DNA from: Sphaerisporangium corydalis
Lineage (GTDB): Bacteria > Actinomycetota > Actinomycetes > Streptosporangiales > Streptosporangiaceae
DNA: 64,000 nucleotides
Direction of reading: 5' to 3'
Assembly (NCBI RefSeq): GCF_025506355.1
Contig: NZ_JANZYP010000012.1
Coordinates: 1-64,000 of the forward strand
Shown: positions 47,311 through 57,519 of the stretch, piece after piece
Numbering within the stretch: the stretch's first letter is position 1
Layout: each line of letters opens with the position of its first letter
The notes under the pieces: generated by a model
Told to the model about the DNA's origin: nothing
What the model saw: the letters and a program-made list of their open reading frames with translations, nothing else
Database searches by the model: none
Position numbers and translations under genes: made by a program

Positions 47311-48943
47311 TGAGCGGGTCCGCGAGCGTGTTCAGCAGGCGGGTGGCGGTTTCGACGTCCGGGGTGAGGGACCGGTCCTCGCCCCTTGGGTCGAGGTGGT
47401 CGCTCACCTGGGCGAATGCCTGGCCGGCGGGGGTGGCCGGGTCGGGGGTCAGGGCGCGCTGGCGCAGTGCCCGTACGGCGGCGACCAGCTCGCAGGCCAG
47501 GACCAGGCGGTAGGACGCGGCGGCCTGGAAGGTCTGCCGGGCCGACTGGGAGGCGAAGCTCGCGTGGTCCTCCATGCCCCGCGACAGGACGGCGTGGCCG
47601 AGCCCGGCCGGATAGGCGGCGTTACGAAGTTGGGCGAGCGCGGAGTTCGCGGAGTATTCGAGGATCATCACCCCCGAGCTGCCGGCAGGTCCCTCGGCGA
47701 GGAAGGGGCGCAGACCCGTGAACGCGGGCTCGGCCAGGGTGGCCAGGCGAGCGGTGGACAGGTGCGCGGTGTGCAGCAACGCGACCCTGAGATGGTCCAT
47801 CGCCAGCCCGAGGGCCGCCTGGTGGAAGCCCCCGTGATGGTGGATCGTGGCGCTCGGCGGGTCCTCCGAAGGAGTGTGGAGGGAGATGAGGGGGTTCTCC
47901 GCCGCCGCGTTGATCTCGATGGCCAGGACGCGTTCCAGGGCGGACGCGGCGTCGACCGCCGGGCCGTGAACCTGGGGAAGGCACCGGTAACCGAAGGGAT
48001 CCTGAATCCGAGGCGTCGGTGAGAGGCCGGTATGTGCGGGTTCTGGGATGTGAGGGCCCTGGGCCTCAGGTGTTCGGGGGGTGCTCAGGAGGCGGCGCAT
48101 TTCGGCGGCGACCGCCACGCTGCCGGGGTGGGGGCGGGCGGCGTGCACCTGCTCGTCGTACGGCTCGGTGCTGCCGTCGACCGCGAGCAGGGAGAGGGCG
48201 GCGACCACGTGGGTCACGTGGAGCAGGCCGTCGATCTCCGACCAGGCGAGCGTGGCCTGTCCGATGGTCAGGGCACTGCTACTGCAGAACGCTAGCGCGT
48301 CCCCTGCCGCCGGTTTGACCGGTTCGGGCGGGGTTCCGAGGTGGCCGGCGGGTCTGTGGCCGGTTACGAGGTGGGCGGTCTCCTCGAGACCGGCCTCGTG
48401 GTCACCGGCCTCGTGGTCGCCGGGCGGTTGGTCGGAGGGGCGGTGGACGGTGGTCCAGGGGCGTTCGCCGATGAGGGTGAGGGCGGTTTCGGCGAGGGCG
48501 GTCAGGTCGCCGGTGCCGATGGCGCCGATCTCGTGGATCTCCGGCAGGTGGCCGGAGTTGAGCGCCGCCGCCATCGCCTCGGCGAATGCCGGTTGGAGGC
48601 CGCCGCCACCGGCCAGGATCTGGTTGGCCCGGACGGCGAGCATCGCGCGGACCTGGGCCGGGGGGACGAGCGGGCCGATGCCGCCCGCATGGCTGCGCAG
48701 CAGCCGTAGCCCGTGCGTGTCGGTGTCGGAGGACGCGACGTCCTCGGCACGGTTGGCGCCGACCCCGGTGCTGCGCCCGTAGACGGGGCGGCGCTTCGCG
48801 ATCTCGATCGCGGCCTGCTGAGAGTCGGCGGCGCGGTCGAGGCCGGCACGGGCGAGCGAGACCGGTGCATGGGCGCATGCGATGTCCACGATGTCCGCCG
48901 GACGGGCCTGGGTCCCGTCCAGTGTGATCGTCCGCACCACCAT
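47264..48943 (-). CDS. Histidine/aromatic ammonia-lyase family enzyme with atypical MIO triad
   Basis: A 559-residue HAL/PAL-family ammonia-lyase. Family landmarks: YGRSTGVGANR, HAGGIGPLVPPAQVRAMLAVRANQI, QDPFGYRCLPQVHG, IEINAAAENPLI and GMEDHASFASQSARQT. The autocatalytic MIO tripeptide, normally A-S-G, reads G-T-G (residues 143-145 in EIGAIGTGDLTALAE), so activity and substrate are uncertain. A Gly/His/Pro-rich insertion (about 165-212) is not usual. Divergent from the Hut regulator and hutU, it is the natural candidate for HutH, but the aromatic-lyase-like C-terminal motif leaves an alternative. ATG at 48943 follows GAGG. It overlaps the convergent secreted-protein gene by 47 bp at its 3' end. 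Confidence 0.75.
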   Translation of the reverse strand: MVVRTITLDGTQARPADIVDIACAHAPVSLARAGLDRAADSQQAAIEIAKRRPVYGRSTGVGANRAEDVASSDTDTHGLRLLRSHAGGIGPLVPPAQVRAMLAVRANQILAGGGGLQPAFAEAMAAALNSGHLPEIHEIGAIGTGDLTALAETALTLIGERPWTTVHRPSDQPPGDHEAGDHEAGLEETAHLVTGHRPAGHLGTPPEPVKPAAGDALAFCSSSALTIGQATLAWSEIDGLLHVTHVVAALSLLAVDGSTEPYDEQVHAARPHPGSVAVAAEMRRLLSTPRTPEAQGPHIPEPAHTGLSPTPRIQDPFGYRCLPQVHGPAVDAASALERVLAIEINAAAENPLISLHTPSEDPPSATIHHHGGFHQAALGLAMDHLRVALLHTAHLSTARLATLAEPAFTGLRPFLAEGPAGSSGVMILEYSANSALAQLRNAAYPAGLGHAVLSRGMEDHASFASQSARQTFQAAASYRLVLACELVAAVRALRQRALTPDPATPAGQAFAQVSDHLDPRGEDRSLTPDVETATRLLNTLADPLTTPSQGPPRPARGRR

Positions 48944-49021
48944 CAGAGCCTCATATCCCGCCCTTTACCGTGCCTTCCGGCTGGACCCATTGACATGGTC
49001 ATATACATCGGTAATCCTGCA

Positions 49022-49037
49022 TGAAATTATACATTCA
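49022..49037. promoter_or_regulatory. RpiR-type operator in the divergent hut promoter
   Basis: TGAAATTATACATTCA is a near-palindrome with outer arms TGAA/TTCA, resembling MurR/RpiR sites. It overlaps a perfect TATAAT on the minus strand (complement of 49026-49031) that could serve the ammonia-lyase gene. An upstream TTGACA is at 48990-48995 on the plus strand. Confidence 0.6.
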
Positions 49038-49120
49038 CCACAAGAGGTGAATCGCTGGCGAACAACTCCAGCGCGGTCGCGGGTGAGGATGTGTCCGGGG
49101 TGAAGGGTGAGGACGTGCTC

Positions 49121-50017
49121 ATGGCCGGGGGTCAGGGCCCGTCCGGGGTCGCCATGGCGGATGACGGTTCCCGGGTCGGGGTTTGTTTGCGGGAGTTGCT
49201 TGAGGGACATCGGTTGTCGCCCTCGCAGCGGCGGATCGCGCGGCATCTGCTGGAGCGTCCGCACGAGGCGGTCTTCTTGTCCAGTGTCGACATCGCCGAG
49301 GCGGTCGGGACCAGTCAGCCGTCCGTGACGCGGTTCGCGTTCGCGCTCGGGTTCAACGGATTTCCCGAGTTCCGTGACCATCTGAGGGCCGCCCTGCGCG
49401 ACGGTGAGGGCGGGGGGCCGGCGGTGAAGGCCACGGGGTTGAACCCGGTCCAGGCCATGGTCGACTCCGAGCTGCGGAACCTGGAGCGGCTGCGCGACAC
49501 CCTCGGCGACCCCGGGCCGCTCGCGGAGGTCGCCGCCGAGCTGGCGGCGTCCCGGCCGCTGCCGGTCATCGGGCTCCGGGTGTCGGCGCCGCTCGCCCGG
49601 TTCTTCGGGTATCTGGCCGCCAAGGCGCACCCCGACGTGCGGGTCATCGACACGGCCGGCTCGACGCTGGAGGACCGGCTCAGCCGGGCCAGGGCGGCCG
49701 GGGCGACGTGCGTGCTCGCGTTCGGTCTGCCCCGCTACCCGCGCGAGCTGCGAGACGGGCTGGCATGGGCCAGGCGGGCGGGCCTGCGGGTGGCGCTGGT
49801 CACCGACCAGCCGGTCAACGCGCTCGCCGAGCACGCCGACGTCGTGCTCACCGCGCCGGTCAGCTCGCAGTTCGCCTTCGACTCCCAGGCCGCGCCGAGC
49901 GTCCTGTGCGCGGCCCTGGTCCACTCGATGGTGTACGCGCTGCCCGCCCACGAGCAGGCGTCCATCGAGGAGTTCGAGAACAGCGCCACGGAGCGACGCC
50001 TGTTCCTGCCCGATTGA
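49121..50017 (+). CDS. MurR/RpiR-family transcriptional regulator of the hut locus
   Basis: A 298-residue regulator. N-terminal HTH_6: LLEGHRLSPSQRRIARHLLERPHEAVFLSSVDIAEAVGTSQPSVTRFAFALGFNGFPEFRDHL. The C-terminal SIS domain (about 130-280) has the sugar-isomerase-like fold with ARAAGATCVLAFGLPRYPRELRDGLAWARRAGLRVALVTDQ. RpiR proteins usually sense phosphosugars or other metabolites; the position between the ammonia-lyase and hutU suggests that it responds to histidine catabolites (inference). ATG at 49121 has GAGGA upstream; GTG at 49091 is possible. A 33-bp tandem duplication runs over its stop codon. Confidence 0.83.
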   Translation: MAGGQGPSGVAMADDGSRVGVCLRELLEGHRLSPSQRRIARHLLERPHEAVFLSSVDIAEAVGTSQPSVTRFAFALGFNGFPEFRDHLRAALRDGEGGGPAVKATGLNPVQAMVDSELRNLERLRDTLGDPGPLAEVAAELAASRPLPVIGLRVSAPLARFFGYLAAKAHPDVRVIDTAGSTLEDRLSRARAAGATCVLAFGLPRYPRELRDGLAWARRAGLRVALVTDQPVNALAEHADVVLTAPVSSQFAFDSQAAPSVLCAALVHSMVYALPAHEQASIEEFENSATERRLFLPD

Positions 50018-50061
50018 AGGGCCGGACCACGCCTGTTCCTCCCCGATTGAACGGCCGGACC
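49996..50061. repeat. 33-bp tandem duplication over the regulator's stop codon
   Basis: ACGCCTGTTCCTGCCCGATT starts the unit at 49996 and, with two substitutions over the unit, again at 50029. The first copy encodes the last residues RLFLPD and the TGA; the second is beyond the stop. Confidence 0.9.
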
Positions 50062-50202
50062 ACGCGGACCGGCCGGGTGGTGCGCGGCGGTGGGGCGTAG
50101 GGGTCAGGTGGGGGAGATCATGATTTGCACGACAGGGGCTTCGGTCGCCGGGGCGCGGGTATCCGCACCGGGACCGGCGGCCGAGCCAGGAGAGGAACGG
50201 CG

Positions 50203-51869
<1,667 letters not shown>

Positions 51870-51873
<4 letters not shown>

Positions 51874-51980
51874 CGGGCGGAAGGGCGCCGTCAGGCGGGG
51901 ACAAAGCGGGCAGCAGGGCGATGGCCGGCGGGGACCAGATGCCGGACGGCAGGACCATGGCCGCTGGAGGGACCCCGTGA
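51870..51980 (+). CDS. Coupled mini-ORF between hutU and the M20 gene (36 aa)
   Basis: Starts with a GTG that overlaps the hutU TGA (GTGA, 51870-51873) and ends with a TGA overlapping the GTG of the M20 gene (GTGA, 51977-51980). The sequence is low-complexity Gly/Ala/Met (repeats of M-A-G-G). Repeated ATGGCCG blocks at 51850, 51921 and 51957, and similarity of the hutU end to the M20 start (25 of 31 bases), suggest duplication of the original junction. It is probably a relay for coupling, not a functional peptide. Confidence 0.5.
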
Positions 51981-53197
51981 CGGACGGTGGCGGGTCGGCG
52001 GGGCGGTTCCGGGAGGTGTGGGAGGAACTGGCGGCGATCGGCGGCGGGGACCCGGGCGGGTACCGCCGGTTCGCGTGGACACCCGTCGACCTCGCCCTGC
52101 GCGGCTGGTTCCAGGAGCAGGCGGCGCTGCGCGGCATGACGTACGAGCGGGACCGCGACGGCAACCAGTGGGCCTGGTGGGGAACCCCGGCCGCCGGGGC
52201 GGTGGTGACCGGCAGCCACCTGGACAGCGTGCCCGGCGGCGGGGCGTTCGACGGCCCGCTCGGCGTCGTCTCGGCGTTCCTGGCCGTGGACGAGCTGCGC
52301 GCGCGGGGCGTCGTCCCGGCGCGCCCGATCGCGGTGGTCAACTTCGCCGACGAGGAGGGCGCCCGCTTCGGCGTGGCGTGCGTGGGCAGCCGCCTGCTCA
52401 CCGGCGTCCTGGCCCCGGACGACGCCCGCGCGCTGCGGGACGGCGACGGGGTGACGCTGGCCGAGGCGATGCGCGCGGCGGGCGCCGACCCCGATGCCAT
52501 CGGCCGCGACGAGGAGGTGCTCGGGCGCATCGGGGTGTTCGTGGAGCTGCACATCGAGCAGGGCAGGGGGCTGGTGGGCCTGGACGCGCCGATCGGCGTG
52601 GCGAGCGCGATCTGGCCGCACGGCCGGTGGCGCTGCACCTTCCACGGTGAGGCCAACCACGCGGGCACCACCCGGCTGGCCGACCGGCACGACCCGATGC
52701 CGCCGTTCGCCTCGACCGTGCTGGCGGCCAGGGCGGCGGCTGAGCGGTGGGGCGCGCTGGCGACGTTCGGCAAGGTGCTGGTCGACCCCAACGGCACCAA
52801 CGCGATCCCGGCGCGGGTCGACGCGTGGCTCGACGGCCGCGCCCCGGACGCCGCCACCGTGGACGGGATGGTGGACCAGATCGCCGAGGCCGCCCGGGCG
52901 GCGGGGGCCGAGCACGGGGTGCGGGTCGAGGTGGTGGCGGAGTCGGTCACCCCGGTGGTGGAGTTCGGCGACGAGCTGCGGGACCGGATCGCGAAGGCCC
53001 TCGGCGGCGTCCCCGCCCTGCCCACGGGCGCGGGCCACGACGCGGGGATCCTGTCGGCGTCGGTCCCGAGTGCGATGATCTTCGTAAGGAACCCGACGGG
53101 GGTCAGCCACAGCCCGGCCGAACACGCCGGGACGGACGACTGCGTCGCCGGTGTCGCCGCTCTGACCACGGTCCTGGAGGACCTCGCATGCCGATGA
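51977..53197 (+). CDS. M20-family amidohydrolase, candidate N-formylglutamate deformylase
   Basis: A 406-residue zinc/manganese hydrolase of the N-carbamoyl-amino-acid/allantoate amidohydrolase type. Metal-binding motifs: GSHLDSVPGGGAFDGPLGVVSAF, FADEEGARFG (Glu base) and ELHIEQGRGL; the dimerisation/lid part has HGEANHAGTTRLADRHDPM and the end LPTGAGHDAGILS. Homologues sit between hutU and hutF in other actinobacteria. HutF produces N-formylglutamate, so hydrolysis of its formyl group to glutamate fits this enzyme (inference). GTG at 51977 follows GGAGG. The start of hutF overlaps its 3' end by ten bases. Confidence 0.8.
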   Translation: MTDGGGSAGRFREVWEELAAIGGGDPGGYRRFAWTPVDLALRGWFQEQAALRGMTYERDRDGNQWAWWGTPAAGAVVTGSHLDSVPGGGAFDGPLGVVSAFLAVDELRARGVVPARPIAVVNFADEEGARFGVACVGSRLLTGVLAPDDARALRDGDGVTLAEAMRAAGADPDAIGRDEEVLGRIGVFVELHIEQGRGLVGLDAPIGVASAIWPHGRWRCTFHGEANHAGTTRLADRHDPMPPFASTVLAARAAAERWGALATFGKVLVDPNGTNAIPARVDAWLDGRAPDAATVDGMVDQIAEAARAAGAEHGVRVEVVAESVTPVVEFGDELRDRIAKALGGVPALPTGAGHDAGILSASVPSAMIFVRNPTGVSHSPAEHAGTDDCVAGVAALTTVLEDLACR

Positions 53198-54540
53198 CCT
53201 CAGCGGACGCGGTCCTGTTCTACGCCGACCATGCCTGGCTGGGTGGGGAGGGGACGGCCCGGGGGGTCGTCATCGAGACCGCCGGGGGGCGGGTCACGGG
53301 CGTGCGCCAGGATGTGCCGGTGCCGCCGCCGGGGGCGACGCACCTTCGGGGGATCACCGTGCCGGGGCTGGCCAACGCCCACTCCCACGCGTTCCACCGG
53401 GCCCTGCGCGGGCGCACCCAGCGCGAGCGCGGCACCTTCTGGACGTGGCGCCGTCAGATGTACGCGGTCGCCGACCGCCTCACCCCGGACGGCTACCACG
53501 CGCTGGCGCGGGCCGCGTACGCCGAGATGGCGCTCGCCGGGGTGACCTGCGTGGGCGAGTTCCACTACGTGCACCACGGCCCGGGCGGGCGCCCGTACTC
53601 CTCGCCCAACGCGATGGGCGAGGCGCTGATCGCCGCCGCGGCGGACGCCGGGATCCGCATCACGCTCCTGGACGCCTGCTACCTGCGCGGCGGGTTCGGC
53701 ATGCCGCTCGAAGGCCCGCAGTCGCGCTTCGGCGACCGGGACGCCGCCGCGTGGGCGGAGCGGGTCTCGGACCTGAAGGGCGGCGCGCACGCGCGGATCG
53801 GCGCGGCCGTCCACTCGGCACGCGCCGTGCCGTCGGAGGAGATCGGCGTGGTGAGCGGCTGGGCGCGCGAGCGGGACGCGCCGCTGCACTTCCACCTGTC
53901 CGAGCAGGTCGCCGAGAACGAGGCCTGCCTGTCGGCCTACGGCCGGACCCCTGCGGAGCTCCTCGCCGAGCACGGGGCGCTCGGCCCGCTGTCCACGGCG
54001 GTGCACGCCACCCACCTCACCGGCCGGGACGTCACCCTGCTCGGGGACTCCGGCACCGGGGTCTGCATGTGCCCGACGACCGAGCGCGACCTCGCGGACG
54101 GGATCGGCCCGGCCCGGGCGCTGGCGGACGCGGGCTCGCCGCTCTCGCTCGGCAGCGACAGCCACGCCGTCGTCGACCTGTTCGAGGAGGCGCGCGGCGT
54201 GGAGCTGGACGAGCGGCTGGCCACCCGCCACCGGGGGCACTGGCTCGCCGCCGACCTGCTGCGCGCCGCCACCTCGGGCGGCCACGCCTCCCTCGGGTGG
54301 CCGGAGGCGGGCCGCATCGAGGCGGGCGCCCCGGCGGACCTGGTGACCGTCACCCTGGACTCGGTACGGATGGCCGGCTCGGCCACCGGCTCCCTGGTGG
54401 AGTCGCTGGTGTTCGCCGCGACGGCGACCGACGTCCGCGAGGTGATCGCCGGGGGCCGCCACATCGTCGGCGACGGCCACCACCTGCTCGTCGGCGACGT
54501 CCCCGCCGCCCTCACCGCCGCGATCACGGAGTCGACGTGA
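53188..54540 (+). CDS. hutF: Formimidoylglutamate deiminase
   Basis: A 450-residue amidohydrolase-fold enzyme converting N-formimidoyl-L-glutamate to N-formyl-L-glutamate and ammonia. Metal ligands are visible: [14 protein letters not shown] (H-x-H), ECHFHYVHH-like [16 protein letters not shown] and SDSHAVVDL. The N-terminal and C-terminal parts form the small beta-sandwich typical of the family ([13 protein letters not shown]). ATG at 53188 has GGAGG seven bases upstream and overlaps the M20 gene; ATG at 53194 gives an ATGA overlap and is an alternative. A 16-residue coupled mini-ORF follows before hutI. Confidence 0.9.
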   Translation: MPMTSADAVLFYADHAWLGGEGTARGVVIETAGGRVTGVRQDVPVPPPGATHLRGITVPGLANAHSHAFHRALRGRTQRERGTFWTWRRQMYAVADRLTPDGYHALARAAYAEMALAGVTCVGEFHYVHHGPGGRPYSSPNAMGEALIAAAADAGIRITLLDACYLRGGFGMPLEGPQSRFGDRDAAAWAERVSDLKGGAHARIGAAVHSARAVPSEEIGVVSGWARERDAPLHFHLSEQVAENEACLSAYGRTPAELLAEHGALGPLSTAVHATHLTGRDVTLLGDSGTGVCMCPTTERDLADGIGPARALADAGSPLSLGSDSHAVVDLFEEARGVELDERLATRHRGHWLAADLLRAATSGGHASLGWPEAGRIEAGAPADLVTVTLDSVRMAGSATGSLVESLVFAATATDVREVIAGGRHIVGDGHHLLVGDVPAALTAAITEST

Positions 54541-54604
54541 ATTCCCTGCCCATCGCTTTCACGGCCGCGATCACGGAGTCAACGTGAGTTCCCTGCTCAT
54601 CGCC
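54514..54604. repeat. 47-bp tandem duplication at the hutF-hutI junction
   Basis: Copy 1 starts at 54514 and copy 2 at 54561; each contains CGCGATCACGGAGTC, then ACGTGA and TTCCCTGC.CATCGC. It duplicates the hutF end and hutI beginning. Without it, hutF would overlap hutI by GTGA. Confidence 0.9.
54537..54587 (+). CDS. Coupled mini-ORF between hutF and hutI (16 aa)
   Basis: The GTG overlaps the hutF stop (GTGA 54537-54540) and the TGA overlaps the hutI GTG (GTGA 54584-54587). The peptide [16 protein letters not shown] is the hutI start fused to the hutF end, so it arose from the 47-bp duplication. It keeps both coupled overlaps. Confidence 0.5.
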   Translation: MNSLPIAFTAAITEST

Positions 54605-55759
54605 AACATCGGGTCCCTGGTCACCAACGATCCCGGCATCGGCGAGGGTCCGCTCGGTCTGGTGCGTGACGCGGCGCTGGTCGTCGAGGACGGGCGGGTG
54701 GTCTGGGCGGGCCCCGGGTCCCGGACCCCGGAGGGGGCGGCGCGGGAGCGCTTCGACGCCGCCGGGCGGGCGGTCATCCCCGGGTTCGTCGACAGCCACG
54801 CCCACCTGGTGTTCGCCGGGGACCGCGCGCCGGAGTTCGAGGCCAGGATGTCGGGCCGCCCGTACACGGCCGGGGGCATCCGCACCACCGTCGCCGCCAC
54901 CCGTCAGGCCACCGACGGCGAACTGGATGAGAACGTTCGCCGGCTGGTCGCCGAGGCGCTCCGGTCGGGCACGACCACAATCGAGTGCAAGTCCGGGTAC
55001 GGCCTCACCGTCGAGGACGAGGCGCGAAGCCTGCGGGTCGCGGCCGGGCACACCCCCGAGGTGACCTACCTGGGCGCCCACGTGGTGCCGCCCGAGTACG
55101 CGGCCGACCCCGACGCCTACGTGGACCTGGCGCGCGGGGCGATGCTCGACGCGTGCGCGCCCCACGCGAAGTGGATCGACGTGTTCTGCGACCGGGGGGC
55201 CTTCGACGGGGACCAGACCAGGGCGATCCTCACGGCCGGCAAGGCCAGGGGCCTGGTCCCCCGGGTGCACGCGGGCCAGCTCGGGCCCGGTCCTGGGGTG
55301 GCGATCGCGGTCGAGCTGGACGCGGCGTCGGCCGACCACGTGACCCACCTCAGCGACGCCGACGTGGACGCGCTCGCCTCAGGGGGGACGGTGGCGACGC
55401 TCCTGCCCGGGGCGGAGTTCTCCACGCGGTCGCGCTACCCGGACGCGCGCCGCCTGATCGACGCGGGGGCCACGGTCGCGCTCGCCGCCGACTGCAATCC
55501 GGGGTCGAGCTACACCACCAGCATCCCGTTCTGCGTCGCGCTCGCGGTCCGTGACATGAACATGACGCCCGCCGAGGCGGTCTGGGCGGCCACGATGGGC
55601 GGCGCCCGCGCCCTGCGCCGTGCCGATATCGGCCACCTTGGGCCCGGCGCCCGCGCCGACGCCGTCCTGCTGGACGCCCCGTCCTACGTCCACCTCTCCT
55701 ACCGCCCGGGCGTCCCGCTGGTCGCCCGCGTATGGAAGGACGGCGTGCCCGCCGCCTGA
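54584..55759 (+). CDS. hutI: Imidazolonepropionase
   Basis: A 391-residue amidohydrolase that opens imidazolone propionate to N-formimidoyl-L-glutamate, the third step of histidine degradation. Zinc-site motifs: [58 protein letters not shown] and [17 protein letters not shown]. The length is normal. GTG at 54584 is kept by coupling with the duplicated junction. The gene ends the hut operon, followed by 355 bp before lysA. Confidence 0.93.
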   Translation: MSSLLIANIGSLVTNDPGIGEGPLGLVRDAALVVEDGRVVWAGPGSRTPEGAARERFDAAGRAVIPGFVDSHAHLVFAGDRAPEFEARMSGRPYTAGGIRTTVAATRQATDGELDENVRRLVAEALRSGTTTIECKSGYGLTVEDEARSLRVAAGHTPEVTYLGAHVVPPEYAADPDAYVDLARGAMLDACAPHAKWIDVFCDRGAFDGDQTRAILTAGKARGLVPRVHAGQLGPGPGVAIAVELDAASADHVTHLSDADVDALASGGTVATLLPGAEFSTRSRYPDARRLIDAGATVALAADCNPGSSYTTSIPFCVALAVRDMNMTPAEAVWAATMGGARALRRADIGHLGPGARADAVLLDAPSYVHLSYRPGVPLVARVWKDGVPAA

Positions 55760-55928
55760 TCGTCCGCGCGGGGAAGGACAGGGCTCGGGGGATGGGCCGT
55801 CAAGGACGCGTCAGTTCTCCCGGCGTCCGCGTCAGAGGCGTGTCAAGAAAGCGAAGGTTGTCGCCGATCCGACCTAGCGTTCCTTTCAGACCGATTTGAC
55901 GGTCCGACGGGTCCACAGGAGGAAGATC

Positions 55929-56003
55929 ATGAGAAACGGCGCCGATCCCCTCTCAGGGGTGTCCACTCGGTTCCCCCGGCCACCCCTTTCGCGGGAGTCC
56001 TGA
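55929..56003 (+). CDS. Short ORF 1 of the lysA leader (24 aa)
   Basis: ATG at 55929 has a near-consensus AGGAGG (AGGAGGAAGATC). It encodes a 24-residue Arg/Ser/Pro peptide (MRNGADPLSGVSTRFPRPP...RES) and its TGA overlaps the ATG of ORF 2 (TGATG). No similarity was recognised; it could be a leader peptide or a real short product. Confidence 0.45.
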   Translation: MRNGADPLSGVSTRFPRPPLSRES

Positions 56004-56119
56004 TGTGCGCCCTAACCCAGAACATGGCCACCATCCCACCCGAAGACCCCCCACACCCCACCGACCCGCCCCGTGAGCCGCGAGCCGTCGCGAAACCTTC
56101 CGGAAGGAGGACGTCATGA
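56003..56119 (+). CDS. Short ORF 2 of the lysA leader (38 aa)
   Basis: ATG at 56003 (GGGAG five bases upstream) encodes a Pro-rich 38-residue peptide starting MCALTQNMATIPPEDPPHPT and ending RRTS. Its TGA overlaps the lysA ATG (ATGA, 56116-56119), and the lysA ribosome-binding site AGGAGG lies inside its last codons. The arrangement implies coupling of lysA translation to ORF 1 and ORF 2. Confidence 0.45.
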   Translation: MCALTQNMATIPPEDPPHPTDPPREPRAVAKPSGRRTS

Positions 56120-57429
56120 CCGTCGTCGCCGAGGTTGTGCGGGGGCCGTGGCCCGGGTCTGTGGAGTTCGGGGCGCGGGGGGAGGTGACGGTGGCGGGGG
56201 TGTCGCTGGTGGAGATCGCTGCCCGGTTCGGCACTCCCAGTTATGTCATCGACGAGGCCGACGTGCGCCGCCGCTGTCGTGAGTACAAGGCGGCGCTGCC
56301 CGGTGCCGAGATCGCCTACGCCGCCAAGGCGTTCCTGTGCCGTGCCATGGCGAGCTGGATGCGCGCGGAGAGGATGAGCATCGACGTGTGCAGCGCCGGC
56401 GAGCTCGCGGTCGCGCGCTCGGTCGGCTTCCCCGCCGAGCGGATCATCTTCCACGGCAACGCCAAGACCCCCCGCGAGCTCACCGCCGCCGTGAACGAGG
56501 GCGTCGGGCGGATCGTGGTGGACAACCTCGCCGAGATCAGCAGGCTCGCCGCGCTGGTCCCGGCGGGGCGGCGGCAGAAGGTGCTGGTCAGGGTCATCCC
56601 CGACGTCGGCGCGGGCGCACACGCGGCGCTCCGCACGGGCGGGGAGGACCAGCAGTTCGGGCTGTCCATCGCCACCGGTGCCGCGGGCGAGGCCGTGGCC
56701 AGGGTGCTGGACCAGCCGAGTCTTGAGCTGACAGGCCTGCACTGCCACCTCGGCTCGCAGATCCGCGCGCCGGAGCCGTACGAGACCGCGGTGCGCGTGA
56801 TGGTGGAGCAGACCGCAAGGGTCCGGGAGCGGCATGGGGTGCTCCTGCCGGAGCTGGACCTCGGCGGCGGCCACGGGATCGCCTACCTGCCGGGGGAGCA
56901 CGGCCTGGACGTGGCCGAGTTCGGCCGCCGGATCGACCGCGCCCTGCGGGAGCGCTGCGCCGCTCGCGGGCTGCCCGTCCCGCGCCTCATCGTGGAGCCG
57001 GGCCGGGCGATCAGCGGGCCCGCGGGCGTCACCCTGTACCGGGTGATCTCCGTGAAGAGGGGGCTCACCCGGACCTACGTCGCGGTCGACGGCGGCATGA
57101 GCGACAACCCCCGGCATTCGCTGTACGGCGCGCCGTACGAGGTGCGGCTGGTGGGCCGCGCGTCGAACGCGGGGACGCGCCCGGTGCACGTGGTGGGCCA
57201 CCACTGCGAGGCCGGGGACGTCCTGGCCGAGGACGCGCCGCTCCCGGCCGACGTCCACCCCGGCGACGTGATCGTCATGGCGGCCACCGGCGCGTACCAC
57301 CACTCCATGGCCTCCACCTACAACCTGACCGGCCGCCCTCCGGTGGTCGCCGTCGGCGAGGGCGGGGCCCGGCTGGTGGTCCGCCGCGAGGGCGCCGAGG
57401 ATCTGATGCGCCGCGACGTGGGACTCTAG
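56116..57429 (+). CDS. lysA: Diaminopimelate decarboxylase-like PLP enzyme
   Basis: A 437-residue fold-III PLP decarboxylase. The cofactor lysine is in IAYAAKAFLCR (K71), with SIDVCSAGELAVARSVGFP, HGNAKTPREL, GLHCHLGSQI, LDLGGGHGIAYLPGE, IVEPGRAISGPAG, HHCEAGDVLAEDAPLP (C-E-A-G-D of the second subunit) and TGAYHHSMASTYN. These are DAPDC features, so lysine formation from meso-diaminopimelate is the likely reaction, though it may be a second copy or a variant decarboxylase. ATG at 56116 has AGGAGG and a coupled short ORF upstream. Confidence 0.85.
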   Translation: MTVVAEVVRGPWPGSVEFGARGEVTVAGVSLVEIAARFGTPSYVIDEADVRRRCREYKAALPGAEIAYAAKAFLCRAMASWMRAERMSIDVCSAGELAVARSVGFPAERIIFHGNAKTPRELTAAVNEGVGRIVVDNLAEISRLAALVPAGRRQKVLVRVIPDVGAGAHAALRTGGEDQQFGLSIATGAAGEAVARVLDQPSLELTGLHCHLGSQIRAPEPYETAVRVMVEQTARVRERHGVLLPELDLGGGHGIAYLPGEHGLDVAEFGRRIDRALRERCAARGLPVPRLIVEPGRAISGPAGVTLYRVISVKRGLTRTYVAVDGGMSDNPRHSLYGAPYEVRLVGRASNAGTRPVHVVGHHCEAGDVLAEDAPLPADVHPGDVIVMAATGAYHHSMASTYNLTGRPPVVAVGEGGARLVVRREGAEDLMRRDVGL

Positions 57430-57519
57430 CCCCGCCGCCGGATCCCAGCACGGTCCGGACGCCCCCGGGTCACCGAACCCTGTGAACGGTCACCGGGCCC
57501 GGAGGACGTCCCCCTGGGG

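Noticed and set aside
56116-57429. Ornithine/arginine decarboxylase instead of lysA
   Set aside because: The C-E-A-G-D and GGGHGIAYLPGE context and length match the diaminopimelate branch better, although substrate cannot be proven.
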